From: Sulfuriferula sp047300855
GTDB taxonomy: Bacteria; Pseudomonadota; Gammaproteobacteria; Burkholderiales; Sulfuriferulaceae
Length of the DNA stretch: 64,000 bases
Assembly: GCF_047300855.1 (NCBI RefSeq)
Contig: NZ_CP170197.1
Coordinates: 1,674,001 to 1,738,000 of the forward strand
Reading direction: 5' to 3'
The translations under genes were made by a program, and so were the position numbers. The notes below the pieces were generated by a model that saw only the letters and a program-made list of their open reading frames with translations, had not been told where the DNA came from and searched no databases. Of this stretch, positions 7,988 through 17,196 are shown piece after piece (the stretch's first letter is position 1; each line of letters begins with the position of its first letter).

Positions 7988-8464
7988 ATGGACCAGAGTG
8001 CCGAAAATTTTTATAGCGTCGACAATTACACGCCTGAGGAGTCGGTGGGATATTTGATGCGAGGTGCCTGGCAAGCATTGCTCAGAAATATCGACGCTGA
8101 GATGCAGATATTCGATCTCACGGGTTTGCAATGGGGGCCGCTATTGCTGGTCGCCAAAGGCTGCTGTGATAGCGTGGCAACTTGCGCACGGGCGAGTTAT
8201 ACCGATAGTGGTGCGATGACGCGGATGCTGGATCGACTGGAAGGCAAAGGGCTGCTGCGTCGGGTCCGCAACCTGGAAGACCGCCGCGTGGTCAATATCG
8301 AATTGACCGAGGCAGGCCTGGAGATTGCAAGGCAAATTCCGGCCCGTCTGGTGAAGGTGCTCAATCAGCATCTAGGTGGCTTTAGCGACTCGGAATTTCA
8401 GCTATTCAAGCAAATGCTGCGCCGCTTTACGGCAAATGGCAGCGTTCCGCCCAGTAGAACATGA
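7988..8464 (+). CDS. MarR-family repressor of the drug efflux operon
   Basis: 158 aa winged-helix regulator. The DNA-binding region reads LLVAKGCCDSVATCARASYT, then DSGAMTRMLDRLEGKGLLRRVRNLEDRRVVNIELTEAG, the typical MarR recognition helix plus wing (DxR at the wing tip). It is first in a four-gene run and overlaps the next gene by 4 bp. A near-consensus promoter with an internal inverted repeat lies just upstream, so it most likely autorepresses the operon and is released by a small aromatic or phenolic ligand. The ligand is unknown. The CC and further cysteine near the recognition helix could allow redox control, but that is speculative. Confidence 0.9.
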   Translation: MDQSAENFYSVDNYTPEESVGYLMRGAWQALLRNIDAEMQIFDLTGLQWGPLLLVAKGCCDSVATCARASYTDSGAMTRMLDRLEGKGLLRRVRNLEDRRVVNIELTEAGLEIARQIPARLVKVLNQHLGGFSDSEFQLFKQMLRRFTANGSVPPSRT

Positions 8465-9936
8465 AGCAGACCTGCTTTTCACGCAGCGTTGTGCCCCGGG
8501 TGTCCATTGCCATGGTCCTGGTGCTGGGTTTGTCCGGGTGCGCTGACTTTGCCGGGATACATACACGGGCGCACATGATTCAATCGAAGTCCTTGGCTGG
8601 CATGGGGCTCTATCACTCCAGCCCGGAAACCTTTCCTCAACAGCATTGGTGGACGGCATTTGGAGATGCGCAGCTCGATGGTCTGATTACCCAGGCGATT
8701 GCCGCCAATCCCAGTCTTAAAGTCGCTCAGAGCCGGGTGGCTGAGGCGCGAGCATCCGCGGCGGCAATTGACAGTACGCGTTATCCTCAGCTAAACGGCG
8801 ATGCCAAAATAACCCGCGAGCGCCTGAGTGAACACAGTATTTATCCGCCGCCGCTCGGAGGGAGCACGGTCACCATGAATTCCGCCAATTTGAGCGGGCA
8901 ATGGCAACTGGATCTGTTCGGCAAAAATCGCGCAGCTCTGGATGCTGCCATCGGCCAATCACGCGCGGCCGAGGCGGATGCCCAGGCAGCACGCGTCCTG
9001 CTGGCGGCGAATGTGGCGCAGAGTTACTTCAACTTGGCGCGGTTGCTGGCACAGCAGGATCTGGAACGTGACTTGCTGCGCCAGCGCAAGCAGATTCAGG
9101 AATTGGTCAGTCAACGCGTAGCCGCCGGGCTGGATGCCACACTGGCCCAGCGCCAGGCACAAGCCGAAGTGCCGCAAATCCGTCGCGATCTCGCCGCACT
9201 GGCTGAACAGGTTGCGCTCGCCCGGCATGGTATGGCGGCATTGATAGGTGCCGGGCCTGACGCGACGGACAGGCTGGTTGCGCACTTTCCCGAAGTGGCG
9301 AGGCCTCAGATTCCAAGCCAGATACCCGCCGAGTTGCTCGGGCATCGTGCTGACGTCGTCGCAGCACGCTGGCGCGTTGAAAGCGAATTGCAGGGCATAC
9401 GCGAGGCACGCGCAGCGTTTTATCCCAACATCAACCTCAGTGCATTTATTGGCTTCGAGTCCATCGGCCTGTCCAAGTGGTTGAGTGCAGGCAGCCGAAC
9501 GTTCGGTGCCGGACCGGCGCTCAGTTTGCCGATTTTTGATGCGGGCCATTTACGCGCCCAGTTGCGAGGGCGCACTGCACGCGCCGATGCTGCAATAGAG
9601 AGTTACAACACGACTGTGCTGAATGCGTTACGGGATGTGGCTGATCAGCTTTCTTCATGGCACGCAGTGCAGACGCAATTGCAGGAACAGATGGCAGCGC
9701 GGAAGGCGGTCGACAGTGCCTATGACATGGCGTTGGCGCGCTATCAGGAGGGACTGACCAATTATTTGAATGTGCTCACGGCCCAGAACGCAGTACTGCA
9801 ACAACGCAATAAGTTGATTGACCTGCAAGCCCGCGTGTATGACCTCGATGTGGGGCTGACGCGTGCTCTTGGCGGAGGATACCGTGCTCCGCTGAAAGCC
9901 GTTCAATTATCGAAGGGCAAAGAGGGATCAGAATAA
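8461..9936 (+). CDS. Outer-membrane efflux lipoprotein, NodT/OprM family
   Basis: 491 aa. A signal peptide with lipobox LGLSGC (cysteine about residue 27) is followed by the TolC-fold repeats typical of NodT-family factors, including QQHWWTAFGDAQLDGLITQA near the start and ALARYQEGLTNYLNVLTAQN near the end. It provides the outer-membrane duct for the EmrA-EmrB pair encoded directly downstream. The start overlaps marR by 4 bp (translational coupling) and the next gene begins 17 bp after the stop. Confidence 0.93.
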   Translation: MKQTCFSRSVVPRVSIAMVLVLGLSGCADFAGIHTRAHMIQSKSLAGMGLYHSSPETFPQQHWWTAFGDAQLDGLITQAIAANPSLKVAQSRVAEARASAAAIDSTRYPQLNGDAKITRERLSEHSIYPPPLGGSTVTMNSANLSGQWQLDLFGKNRAALDAAIGQSRAAEADAQAARVLLAANVAQSYFNLARLLAQQDLERDLLRQRKQIQELVSQRVAAGLDATLAQRQAQAEVPQIRRDLAALAEQVALARHGMAALIGAGPDATDRLVAHFPEVARPQIPSQIPAELLGHRADVVAARWRVESELQGIREARAAFYPNINLSAFIGFESIGLSKWLSAGSRTFGAGPALSLPIFDAGHLRAQLRGRTARADAAIESYNTTVLNALRDVADQLSSWHAVQTQLQEQMAARKAVDSAYDMALARYQEGLTNYLNVLTAQNAVLQQRNKLIDLQARVYDLDVGLTRALGGGYRAPLKAVQLSKGKEGSE

Positions 9937-9952
9937 TGTCCGGAGAATCGGG

Positions 9953-11200
9953 ATGAGCGAACAAAACCTATCTTCTCAAGAGACGCTGCAAAATCCAGAC
10001 GACCAAGCGCGGCGCCGCAAAAAATGGCTGCTGATTCTGGCTGCGGTATGCGTGCTCGCAGCCATCGCCTATGGCGTGCACTGGTATATTCTGGGGCGGC
10101 ACTCTGAATATACGGACGACGCCTACGTCGCTGCGAATATTGTGCAGATCACGCCACAAGTTGCCGGCACCGTGGTGGCAATCGGCGCGAACGAAACCGA
10201 TTATGTCAAGGCTGGAGAAACGCTGGCCAGGCTGGATGGCACCAATGCTCAGCTGGATTTGCAGTCGGCCGAAGCACAACTTGCGCAAACGGTACGCGAG
10301 GTACGCACACTCTATACCGGCAATGGCAGTCTGGAGGCAGCGGTGAATCAGTACCGCGCAGAGCTGGACCAAGCGCGATCCGACCTGGCAAGCGCACAAA
10401 CCGATTTGTTACGACGGCAAAAACTTGCAGGAACCGGTGCAGTCTCGCAGGAAGAGGTACAGCACGCCCGGACTGCACTGGATAATGCCCGTAGCCGAGT
10501 TGCGGTAGCCATCGCACAACTTGGTGCTGCGCAGGAAAAGCTGCGTTCCAATCAAGTGCTCACAGCCGGCACGACCGTGCGCGAACATCCAAAAGTCCAG
10601 GCGGCGGCGGCAAAGGTAAGGCTGGCTTTTCTGGATTTGAAGCGTGATTCGATTCTGGCGCCCGTGGATGGCTATGTGGGCAAACGCGCGGTCCAACTCG
10701 GACAACGTGTCGCTGTAGGCACGCCCTTGATGACCATCATTCCGCTGAGCCAGGTATGGGTGGACGCTAATTTCAAGGAAACCCAGCTGCGTAATATGCG
10801 GATCGGTCAGCCTGTGGAGTTGACCGCCGATCTGTACGGCAGCGGTGTGGTATATCACGGCCACGTACTAGGCATGGGGGCGGGAACCGGTGCAGCGTTT
10901 TCCTTGTTGCCGGCCCAGAATGCCACCGGCAACTGGATCAAGGTTGTGCAGCGCATCCCGGTACGTATAGCGCTTGATCCCAAGGAACTGGCTACTCATC
11001 CATTGCGGGTCGGAGCGTCTATGGAGGTTACCGTGGATGTAGCGAACCAGGGGGGTAACGTGCTGGCGACTATATCTTCTCCCCGGATGGTGGCGAAGAC
11101 CGTAGTGTATGGCGGCTTTAATCATGCCGCTGACAGCCTTATCAACCGGATCATTTCGAATAATCTGGACACCAAAGCGGTTCAGGCAAATACGCATTGA
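9953..11200 (+). CDS. emrA: EmrA-type membrane fusion protein
   Basis: 415 aa with a short cytoplasmic N-terminus, one membrane helix (WLLILAAVCVLAAIAYGVHW, about 25-44), a biotin-lipoyl half (VAGTVVAIGANETDYVKAGE), a long helical hairpin (about 110-210), and the second lipoyl half (ILAPVDGYVGKRAVQLGQRV) followed by QVWVDANFKETQLRNMRIGQ, a signature of the EmrA/HlyD branch. It bridges the EmrB transporter and the outer-membrane lipoprotein. EDDAY/TDDAYV after the helix is also typical of EmrA. The gaps to its neighbours are 17 and 18 bp. Confidence 0.94.
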   Translation: MSEQNLSSQETLQNPDDQARRRKKWLLILAAVCVLAAIAYGVHWYILGRHSEYTDDAYVAANIVQITPQVAGTVVAIGANETDYVKAGETLARLDGTNAQLDLQSAEAQLAQTVREVRTLYTGNGSLEAAVNQYRAELDQARSDLASAQTDLLRRQKLAGTGAVSQEEVQHARTALDNARSRVAVAIAQLGAAQEKLRSNQVLTAGTTVREHPKVQAAAAKVRLAFLDLKRDSILAPVDGYVGKRAVQLGQRVAVGTPLMTIIPLSQVWVDANFKETQLRNMRIGQPVELTADLYGSGVVYHGHVLGMGAGTGAAFSLLPAQNATGNWIKVVQRIPVRIALDPKELATHPLRVGASMEVTVDVANQGGNVLATISSPRMVAKTVVYGGFNHAADSLINRIISNNLDTKAVQANTH

Positions 11201-11218
11201 GCCGCCAGTAATCTTGCA

Positions 11219-12829
11219 ATGACTACGCCCTCCAACACCAGCGATTCATCCCGGACACCCTCTGCGGCCGCGGCAGGGCAGGAGGCTAATGGCGCACCTG
11301 CGCCCCTCCAGGGTGGCATGCTGGTTTTAGCCAGCACAGCGCTGGCATTGGCTACCTTCATGAATGTGCTGGACACCTCGATTGCCAACGTATCGATTCC
11401 AGCGATTTCCGGCGATCTGGCGGTCAGTTCCAGCCAAGGAACCTGGGTCATTACCTCGTTTGCCGTAGCCAATGCGATCGCGGTGCCGCTGACCGGCTTT
11501 CTGACCCAGCATTTCGGCGCAGTAAGGCTTTTTGTCACCAGCATTCTGCTGTTTGTTACCGCGTCCTGGCTATGCGGCATGTCCACCAGCCTGGGCATGC
11601 TGATTGCATTCCGCGTGATTCAGGGCGCGGTGGCCGGGCCCATGATTCCATTGTCGCAATCCTTGCTGTTGTCCAGCTATCCGAAAGCAAAAGCCGGTTC
11701 TGCATTGGCGATCTGGTCCATGACAACCTTAATCGCGCCCGTCATAGGGCCACTGCTGGGCGGCTGGATTACCGATAATATTTCCTGGCCATGGATTTTC
11801 TATATCAATATTCCGGTCGGTCTGCTCGCTGCAAGCGTAACCTGGATGCTATATCGGAAGAGGGAAACACCCATTCGCCTGGTACCCATTGATTATGTCG
11901 GATTGATTGCGCTGATCATCTGGGTAGGCGCCTTGCAAATCATGCTGGACAAAGGCAATGAACTGGACTGGTTTGCCTCCACCCAGATTGTAGTCCTCGC
12001 CATTGTAGCGGGAGTTGGATTTTGTTTTTTTCTGATCTGGGAATTGACCGAAGCGCACCCCATTGTCGATTTAAGTTTGTTGCGCCGCCGCAATTTCTGG
12101 TCGGGTACCCTGGCACTGGCCGTGGGTTACGGCGTATTTTTTGGTAATGTGGTGCTGATGCCGTTGTGGTTACAGCAGGACATGGGTTATACCGCCACGA
12201 TTGCTGGTGCGGTATTAGCGCCGGTAGGTTTTCTGGCGATCCTGTTTTCGCCATGGGTCGGGAAAAACGTTCATAAATATGACCCGCGCCTGTTTGCCAG
12301 TTTTGCTTTCCTGGTTTTCGCCCTGATATTGTGGATGCGCTCCCGCTTTACGGTAGAGACTGATTTTGTAACCATCATGATCCCGTCCCTTATTCAGGGT
12401 ATCGCCGTTGCGGCCTTTTTTGTTCCGCTGATGACGCTGATTTTTTCAGGATTGAAACCGGACAAAATACCCGCCGCCTCTGGTTTGTCGAATTTTGCGC
12501 GCATTACCGCAGGCGCAATCGGCACATCTATTTACACAAGCTTATGGGTAAACGGCGCCTCTTTTTACCATGCAAATCTGGTGGGCCATATCAATTTCGC
12601 TAACCTGGCCACACAGGAAACACTGAGAAAACTGACCGACACCGGCATGAGCCAGCAACAGGCTCTGGGGCAGATTAACAATCTGATAAACCAGCAGGCC
12701 TACACATTGTCGGTAGACGAACTGTTCTGGATTTCGGCACTCCTGTTTATTGCACTCATTGGCTTAATCTGGCTGGCGCGCCCGGCCAAAGCAACACCGC
12801 CCTCTGCTGAAGCTTCAGCCGCACATTAA
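11219..12829 (+). CDS. emrB: EmrB-type multidrug transporter (MFS, DHA2, 14 helices)
   Basis: 536 aa, proton-driven exporter of the DHA2 subfamily. Visible signatures are LATFMNVLDTSIANVSIPAI (helix 1, motif D1), SQGTWVITSFAVANAIAVPL, RVIQGAVAGPMIPLSQSLLL (motif A/B region) and GPLLGGWITDNISWPWIFYI (motif C, PxxGGx). Length and hydrophobic spacing fit 14 helices. It completes the marR-omf-emrA-emrB operon. Substrates are unknown; family members export hydrophobic drugs, uncouplers and fatty acids. A 157-bp gap follows with no clear terminator. Confidence 0.94.
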   Translation: MTTPSNTSDSSRTPSAAAAGQEANGAPAPLQGGMLVLASTALALATFMNVLDTSIANVSIPAISGDLAVSSSQGTWVITSFAVANAIAVPLTGFLTQHFGAVRLFVTSILLFVTASWLCGMSTSLGMLIAFRVIQGAVAGPMIPLSQSLLLSSYPKAKAGSALAIWSMTTLIAPVIGPLLGGWITDNISWPWIFYINIPVGLLAASVTWMLYRKRETPIRLVPIDYVGLIALIIWVGALQIMLDKGNELDWFASTQIVVLAIVAGVGFCFFLIWELTEAHPIVDLSLLRRRNFWSGTLALAVGYGVFFGNVVLMPLWLQQDMGYTATIAGAVLAPVGFLAILFSPWVGKNVHKYDPRLFASFAFLVFALILWMRSRFTVETDFVTIMIPSLIQGIAVAAFFVPLMTLIFSGLKPDKIPAASGLSNFARITAGAIGTSIYTSLWVNGASFYHANLVGHINFANLATQETLRKLTDTGMSQQQALGQINNLINQQAYTLSVDELFWISALLFIALIGLIWLARPAKATPPSAEASAAH

Positions 12830-12986
12830 TCAGGGTGCATGCAGAGCGGAACTGGCGGATTGGGTTTTGTAAGCAAAGCATCTCTCATCCGACCAAAATA
12901 TATCCTTGCCAAGGAGGATCATTCGCTCTTTTTGGCTCTCTGAATGTCGATTCTTGAGTCTGCAGCAGTATCAATTTTTATTACCA

Positions 12987-13643
12987 ATGGAGAACATGTT
13001 GAAAAACGCCCCATCGTTCCGGCAGGAAACGCTCGGAAACAAAAAGACCGGAAAAGGCTTGTCCTCACTTGTGGGAATCATCCTTCTAGGTGCGCTGACC
13101 ATAACCAGTGCGACCCAATCTATCGCGGCGACCGCCCAACAAACCAGCGCATCAGCACACCAGCTAGCCCTCGACAAAACGCTGCGTGCCGCTAAAGACG
13201 CCACCTGGATAGCAGAAGGAAATGGACCGCGCCTGGTTTATATCTTCTTTGACCCGGAATGTCCTTATTGCCATAAACTTTACCAGGAGACCCGCTCGTC
13301 GATCGGCCGGGACGGCTTGCAGGTGCGCTGGATTCCGGTAGGTATGCTGATGCCCAGCAGTGCGGGTAAAGCAGCAGCTATTCTGGATGCCAAAGACCCA
13401 TTGGCGGCTTTCCATAAAAATGAGGACGAGTTTGGCCCTGCGCCCAAGTTCGGAGGCATCGCAGAAACGATCCCATCCGAACAAGCCACAAAACGTTTGC
13501 AACAGAATGCCCAACTCTTCAAACAGACCGGCATGCCAGGCGTTCCAGTCATAATGTTCCGTGAGGCCTCGGGTAAGGTACGTATCGTTGATGGTGCACC
13601 ATCGCCAAGTCTGCTCAATGAGATGCTGCGCAGTGTAAAGTAA
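12987..13643 (+). CDS. Periplasmic DsbG/DsbC-like thiol:disulfide interchange protein
   Basis: About 218 aa from ATG 12987; the next in-frame ATG at 12996 is equally possible and neither has a strong ribosome site. A hydrophobic segment SSLVGIILLGALTITSATQS serves as signal peptide. The thioredoxin domain has the active site DPECPYCHKLY (CPYC) and the cis-proline loop MPGVPVIMF. The DsbC/DsbG dimerisation domain is missing: the protein goes almost directly from signal to thioredoxin fold. Role: isomerising or reducing protein disulfides in the periplasm. It lies 46 bp before glutathione reductase, suggesting a shared thiol-redox theme. An AAGGAGG at 12911-12917 has no ordinary start codon at the right distance. 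Confidence 0.85.
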   Translation: MENMLKNAPSFRQETLGNKKTGKGLSSLVGIILLGALTITSATQSIAATAQQTSASAHQLALDKTLRAAKDATWIAEGNGPRLVYIFFDPECPYCHKLYQETRSSIGRDGLQVRWIPVGMLMPSSAGKAAAILDAKDPLAAFHKNEDEFGPAPKFGGIAETIPSEQATKRLQQNAQLFKQTGMPGVPVIMFREASGKVRIVDGAPSPSLLNEMLRSVK

Positions 13644-13689
13644 GGGCTTCAAAAGCACGGGCCACACACCGGCCGACTTGGGGCTAGCC

Positions 13690-15036
13690 ATGCAGAAACA
13701 TTTCGATTTTCTGGCGCTTGGGGGAGGAAGCGGCGGCATTGCGGCAGCCAACCGTGCCGCCCGCCATGGGGCTAAATGCGCTGTAATAGAGAAGGCTCGA
13801 CTTGGCGGCACTTGTGTCAATGTCGGCTGTGTACCGAAAAAAGTCATGTGGAATGGCGCAGCACTTGCACATGCTCTGGAGCACGCTGAAGATTACGGAT
13901 TCGCACTGACCGGGATCGAGTTTCACTGGTCCAGACTCAAGCAGGCGCGCGATGCCTATATCCAGAATCTGAACCGGCATTACCAGACCTCACTTGAAGA
14001 CAATAAAGTCAGCCTTATTCACGGCGCAGCCCGCTTTATTGATGCCCATACCATAGAGGTTGAAGGAGAGCGGTATACCTCCGGGCATATTTTGATTGCC
14101 ACAGGGGGCAGGCCACTTGTGCCTGAAATTCCCGGCGCAGAATTCGGCATTACATCAGACGGTTTTTTCGAGCTGGAACAACGCCCAAAACGGGTAGCCA
14201 TCGTAGGTGCCGGTTACATTGCTGTAGAGCTGGCGGGGGTGTTGAATGCCCTGGGCAGTGAGGTTTCCCTTCTGCTCCGGCGCGGGCACTTTCTTGATCA
14301 GTTTGATGCCATGCTGCGTGAAACACTGATGGAAGAGATGCTGGAAGACGGTATCGCGATATTGCCGCGCACTCAGATCATGGAAATCGTGCGCGAATCC
14401 GGAGGTCTCTCGTTACAGTGTGAAAATGAACGCCGTATCCCCGGCTTCGATACCCTGATCTGGGCCATCGGACGCGCGCCAAATACGGAAAAACTGAATC
14501 TGGAAGCAGCGGGCATCACCACTGATAAACAGGGATATGTACGTACCGATGAATACCAGAATACCCAGGTGTCCAGCATTTATGCGGTAGGAGACGTCTG
14601 CGGGCGCATTGCCTTGACACCCGTTGCCATCGCTGCCGGGCGCAGACTCAGCGACCGCTTGTTCGGCGGCAAATCGGACAGCCATCTTGATTACACAAAT
14701 ATTCCATCGGTCATATTCAGCCATCCACCCATTGCAACTATCGGCATGAGCGAAACCGAAGCACGCGAACTCCATGGCGATGCGGTAAAAATATATCAGA
14801 CCCGCTTCACACCTCTGTTCCATGCCTTCACGCAACGCAAGGTCAAAACCGTAATGCGCCTCATCACAGTCGGGGCAGACGAAAAAATCATTGGTTGTCA
14901 CATCATCGGCGACGGAGCGGATGAAATGATGCAGGGTTTTGCCGTGGCAATTCGCATGGGTGCGACCAAAGCCGATTTTGATAATACGGTAGCGATACAC
15001 CCCACTAGCGCCGAGGAATTAGTGACCCTGCGTTGA
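13690..15036 (+). CDS. gor: Glutathione-disulfide reductase
   Basis: 448 aa from the ATG at 13690; a TTG at 13678 is less likely. Class I flavin disulfide reductase. The FAD-binding GGGSGGIAAANRAA, redox-active GGTCVNVGCVPKK (CVNVGC), NADPH-site GAGYIAVELAGVL followed by LLLRRGHFLDQFD, FAD-ribityl-binding IYAVGDVCG, and the C-terminal dimer His-Glu in IHPTSAEE are all present. Two arginines after the second nucleotide site fit NADPH rather than NADH. It reduces GSSG in the cytoplasm. Trypanothione reductase or mercuric reductase are the alternatives, but the motif set fits glutathione reductase. An imperfect hairpin follows at 15044-15060. Confidence 0.95.
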   Translation: MQKHFDFLALGGGSGGIAAANRAARHGAKCAVIEKARLGGTCVNVGCVPKKVMWNGAALAHALEHAEDYGFALTGIEFHWSRLKQARDAYIQNLNRHYQTSLEDNKVSLIHGAARFIDAHTIEVEGERYTSGHILIATGGRPLVPEIPGAEFGITSDGFFELEQRPKRVAIVGAGYIAVELAGVLNALGSEVSLLLRRGHFLDQFDAMLRETLMEEMLEDGIAILPRTQIMEIVRESGGLSLQCENERRIPGFDTLIWAIGRAPNTEKLNLEAAGITTDKQGYVRTDEYQNTQVSSIYAVGDVCGRIALTPVAIAAGRRLSDRLFGGKSDSHLDYTNIPSVIFSHPPIATIGMSETEARELHGDAVKIYQTRFTPLFHAFTQRKVKTVMRLITVGADEKIIGCHIIGDGADEMMQGFAVAIRMGATKADFDNTVAIHPTSAEELVTLR

Positions 15037-15043
15037 CGCAAAC

Positions 15044-15060
15044 CTCGCCATCCCGGCGAG
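15044..15060 (+). terminator. Short stem-loop after gor, possible weak terminator
   Basis: CTCGCC (15044-15049) and GGCGAG (15055-15060) form a perfect 6-bp stem with a 5-base loop, 8 bp after the gor stop. It is followed by an A-rich run, not a T-tract, so it would be a weak or Rho-assisted terminator on the plus strand. Confidence 0.35.
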
Positions 15061-15175
15061 ATAAAAATAATGCGTTTTTGTCATGGCGGAATAGCAACTG
15101 ATGGTCTAGATTTACTATTCGACTGAGTGACCACGCTGGGTCGTTCCCAATTGTCATTACTGGAGGGGTATGTAA

Positions 15176-15409
15176 ATGGCTGCCAATCTTTTTCCTGTAA
15201 CCGACACCAAAATATCTTCATTTCGTACTAAACATGGCAGTGACGCAGCGAAGATCATCACGGATTTCCTGAAATGGGCCGAACGAGAGAAGGGATTGCT
15301 TTTGTGTGAACCCTATAAACCGCAGTATGACTGGTTCATACCTATTCTTTACCAGACGAAGGATCTGGCTGCTGAGTTTTTGGGTACAGCCAACCTGGAA
15401 ATCAGGTAA
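15176..15409 (+). CDS. Small hypothetical protein, 77 aa
   Basis: Unrecognised soluble protein starting MAANLFPVTDTKISSFRTKH and containing ITDFLKWAEREKGLLLCEPY. The start has a good ribosome site (GGAGG about 10 bases upstream), and the protein composition looks real: a mixed helix-strand pattern with no low complexity. No signal peptide or membrane helix. It stands alone between gor and the aldolase, with about 140 and 245 bp of non-coding sequence on each side in which I see nothing else definite. Function unknown. Confidence 0.6.
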   Translation: MAANLFPVTDTKISSFRTKHGSDAAKIITDFLKWAEREKGLLLCEPYKPQYDWFIPILYQTKDLAAEFLGTANLEIR

Positions 15410-15654
15410 CAAAAAGCAAAATACTGGTTGATTCAACTTTGTTTCATTGGCTAAGTATGACAATGGCGTGTTAACCCTGACTTTGCCCAAAAAACCGGGA
15501 ATGGCTGGGAAACAACTGTCTATTGGCTGATTAATATGGCCAGGCGCGGGTGTTGATACCGGTTTCGGCGGCAGGAAAGGGCAGGGGCCGACTGTATTCC
15601 AAGGAACCGTGGATTCCGTGAACGCATTGGCAATGTCGCTGTTCAGGAGAGCGC

Positions 15655-16680
15655 ATGGATATTGAAGATGAATTGCAGGCGACGATTGCTGACATGGTCC
15701 AGCCCGGCACAGGCATTCTTGCCGCAGACGAGAGTTTGCCCACAATCGCCAAGCGCTTTAAGCCTGTCGGCGCCGAATCCACCGAAGAAACTCGCCGCGC
15801 CTATCGTTCGCTTTTGTTCACTACGCCCGGACTCGGCAAGTTCATCAGCGGAGTCATTTTGTTCGAAGAAACGCTCGACCAGCGTGCTGATGATGGCACG
15901 CCACTAGCCCAAGTCCTGGCGCAGCAAAACATCGTGCCCGGTATCAAGGTAGACAAAGGCAAGATTCCGCTTGCCGGCGCGCCCGGGGACGAGATCACCC
16001 AAGGCCTGGATGGCCTGGCTGAGCGGCTCAGAGTGTATAAAGGACAAGGCGCGCGTTTTGCCAAGTGGCGCGAAGTATATGCCATCGGCGAACGCAATCC
16101 TACTCAGCTCGGCATTGATGCCAATGCGGAGATGCTGGCACGCTATGCCGCCGTTTGTCAGGAAGAAGGCGTCGTGCCCATCGTCGAACCGGAAGTGCTC
16201 ATTGACGGCGATCATAGCCTGCAGCATTGTCTCGAAGTGAACGAAGCAGTACTGCATGCGGTTTTTCACGCCCTGCACCGGCACCGGGTAGTACTGGAAT
16301 ACATGGTCCTGAAACCGAGCATGGTGCTGCCTGGCAAACTGCATCCGGCACGGGCGACTGCCGAGCAGGTGGCTGCTGCGACGGTCAAGGTGTTGCGGCG
16401 GGCGGTGCCCGCAGCTGTGCCGAGCATAAACTTCCTGTCGGGCGGACTGAGTCCGGCAGAAGCGACTGCCAACCTGAACACAATGAATGCCCTGTTTTCC
16501 GGTTTGCCATGGGCGTTGTCTTTTTCCTATGGGCGCGCCCTGCAGGAACCGGTTCTGCAAGCCTGGGCGGGCAAGGCAGAAAACAGGGCCGCCGCGCAAC
16601 AGGCGCTTTATCGGCGCGCGCAGCTAAACAGCTTGGCGCGCTATGGAAAATATCAACCAGAGCTGGAAAACGAAACATGA
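15655..16680 (+). CDS. Class I fructose-bisphosphate aldolase (Schiff-base type)
   Basis: 341 aa, the length of eukaryote-type class I aldolases. Seen: GTGILAADESLPTIAKRF (substrate-binding Asp), FSAGVILFEETL-like text here as SGVILFEETLDQ, VPIVEPEVLIDGDH (the catalytic Glu region), EYMVLKPSMVLPG with the Schiff-base lysine, and SINFLSGGLSPAEATANLN for the phosphate loop. It cleaves or forms fructose 1,6-bisphosphate without metal. Class I aldolase of this type is common in some Betaproteobacteria and Cyanobacteria. It faces the uspA gene tail to tail with a 20-bp gap. Confidence 0.95.
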   Translation: MDIEDELQATIADMVQPGTGILAADESLPTIAKRFKPVGAESTEETRRAYRSLLFTTPGLGKFISGVILFEETLDQRADDGTPLAQVLAQQNIVPGIKVDKGKIPLAGAPGDEITQGLDGLAERLRVYKGQGARFAKWREVYAIGERNPTQLGIDANAEMLARYAAVCQEEGVVPIVEPEVLIDGDHSLQHCLEVNEAVLHAVFHALHRHRVVLEYMVLKPSMVLPGKLHPARATAEQVAAATVKVLRRAVPAAVPSINFLSGGLSPAEATANLNTMNALFSGLPWALSFSYGRALQEPVLQAWAGKAENRAAAQQALYRRAQLNSLARYGKYQPELENET

Positions 16681-16700
16681 AGTGCAAGCACTGATACAGG

Positions 16701-17147
16701 CTACTCGCCCCGTATCAACAGTACCGGTGTTGTAGCGATACGCACGACATCCTCGGCGACGCTGCCCAGAAACAGATGTACAAAACCGCGCCGGCCATGA
16801 GTGCCCAGCACGACCAGATCTGCCGGCCATTTCTTCGCCGCTTCTACAATCTCGGTAGCGATCCGGGTAACGCCCAGGGTTTCCAGAAGACTGGTTTCTA
16901 CAGCGACATCAGCCTCCCGGACACGGGCTTCCGATTTCCTGAGCAGACTCTCGCCGCCTTGCCGCAAGCTCTGCACCACTTCATGTATCGATACCAGGCC
17001 GCCATTATCCACATCCAGCATGGCGGTATCCACGACATGAGCCAGTCGCAAAACCGCCTTGTGTACCTGAGCGAGACTGATCGCCTCTTCAAGCGCCTTG
17101 TCGGAAGTGCTGCTATTGTCTACGGCAACAAGAATACGTTCGTACAT
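16701..17147 (-). CDS. Universal stress protein, UspA family
   Basis: 148 aa single Usp domain. MYERILVAVDNSSTSDKALE is the start strand with the acidic ATP-site residue, and the C-terminal VVLGTHGRRGFVHLFLGSVA matches the ATP-binding G-2x-G-9x-G(S/T) motif, followed by VLLIRGE. It likely binds ATP and acts in stress survival. It stands upstream of the molybdoprotein-cytochrome pair but on the same strand in the order cytochrome, molybdoprotein, usp; the 49-bp gap allows cotranscription. Confidence 0.93.
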   Translation of the reverse strand: MYERILVAVDNSSTSDKALEEAISLAQVHKAVLRLAHVVDTAMLDVDNGGLVSIHEVVQSLRQGGESLLRKSEARVREADVAVETSLLETLGVTRIATEIVEAAKKWPADLVVLGTHGRRGFVHLFLGSVAEDVVRIATTPVLLIRGE

Positions 17148-17196
17148 CGGCTACCTTCCAAATTCAGCGTCAATTCACAGATAAACCCAGTCTGTT

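Noticed and set aside
12906..12986. Upstream extension of the DsbG-like gene beginning at TTG 12906, with an AAGGAGG right behind it
   Set aside because: The ribosome-site-like AAGGAGG lies after the TTG and has no ATG, GTG or TTG at the proper distance; the signal peptide fits the later ATGs.
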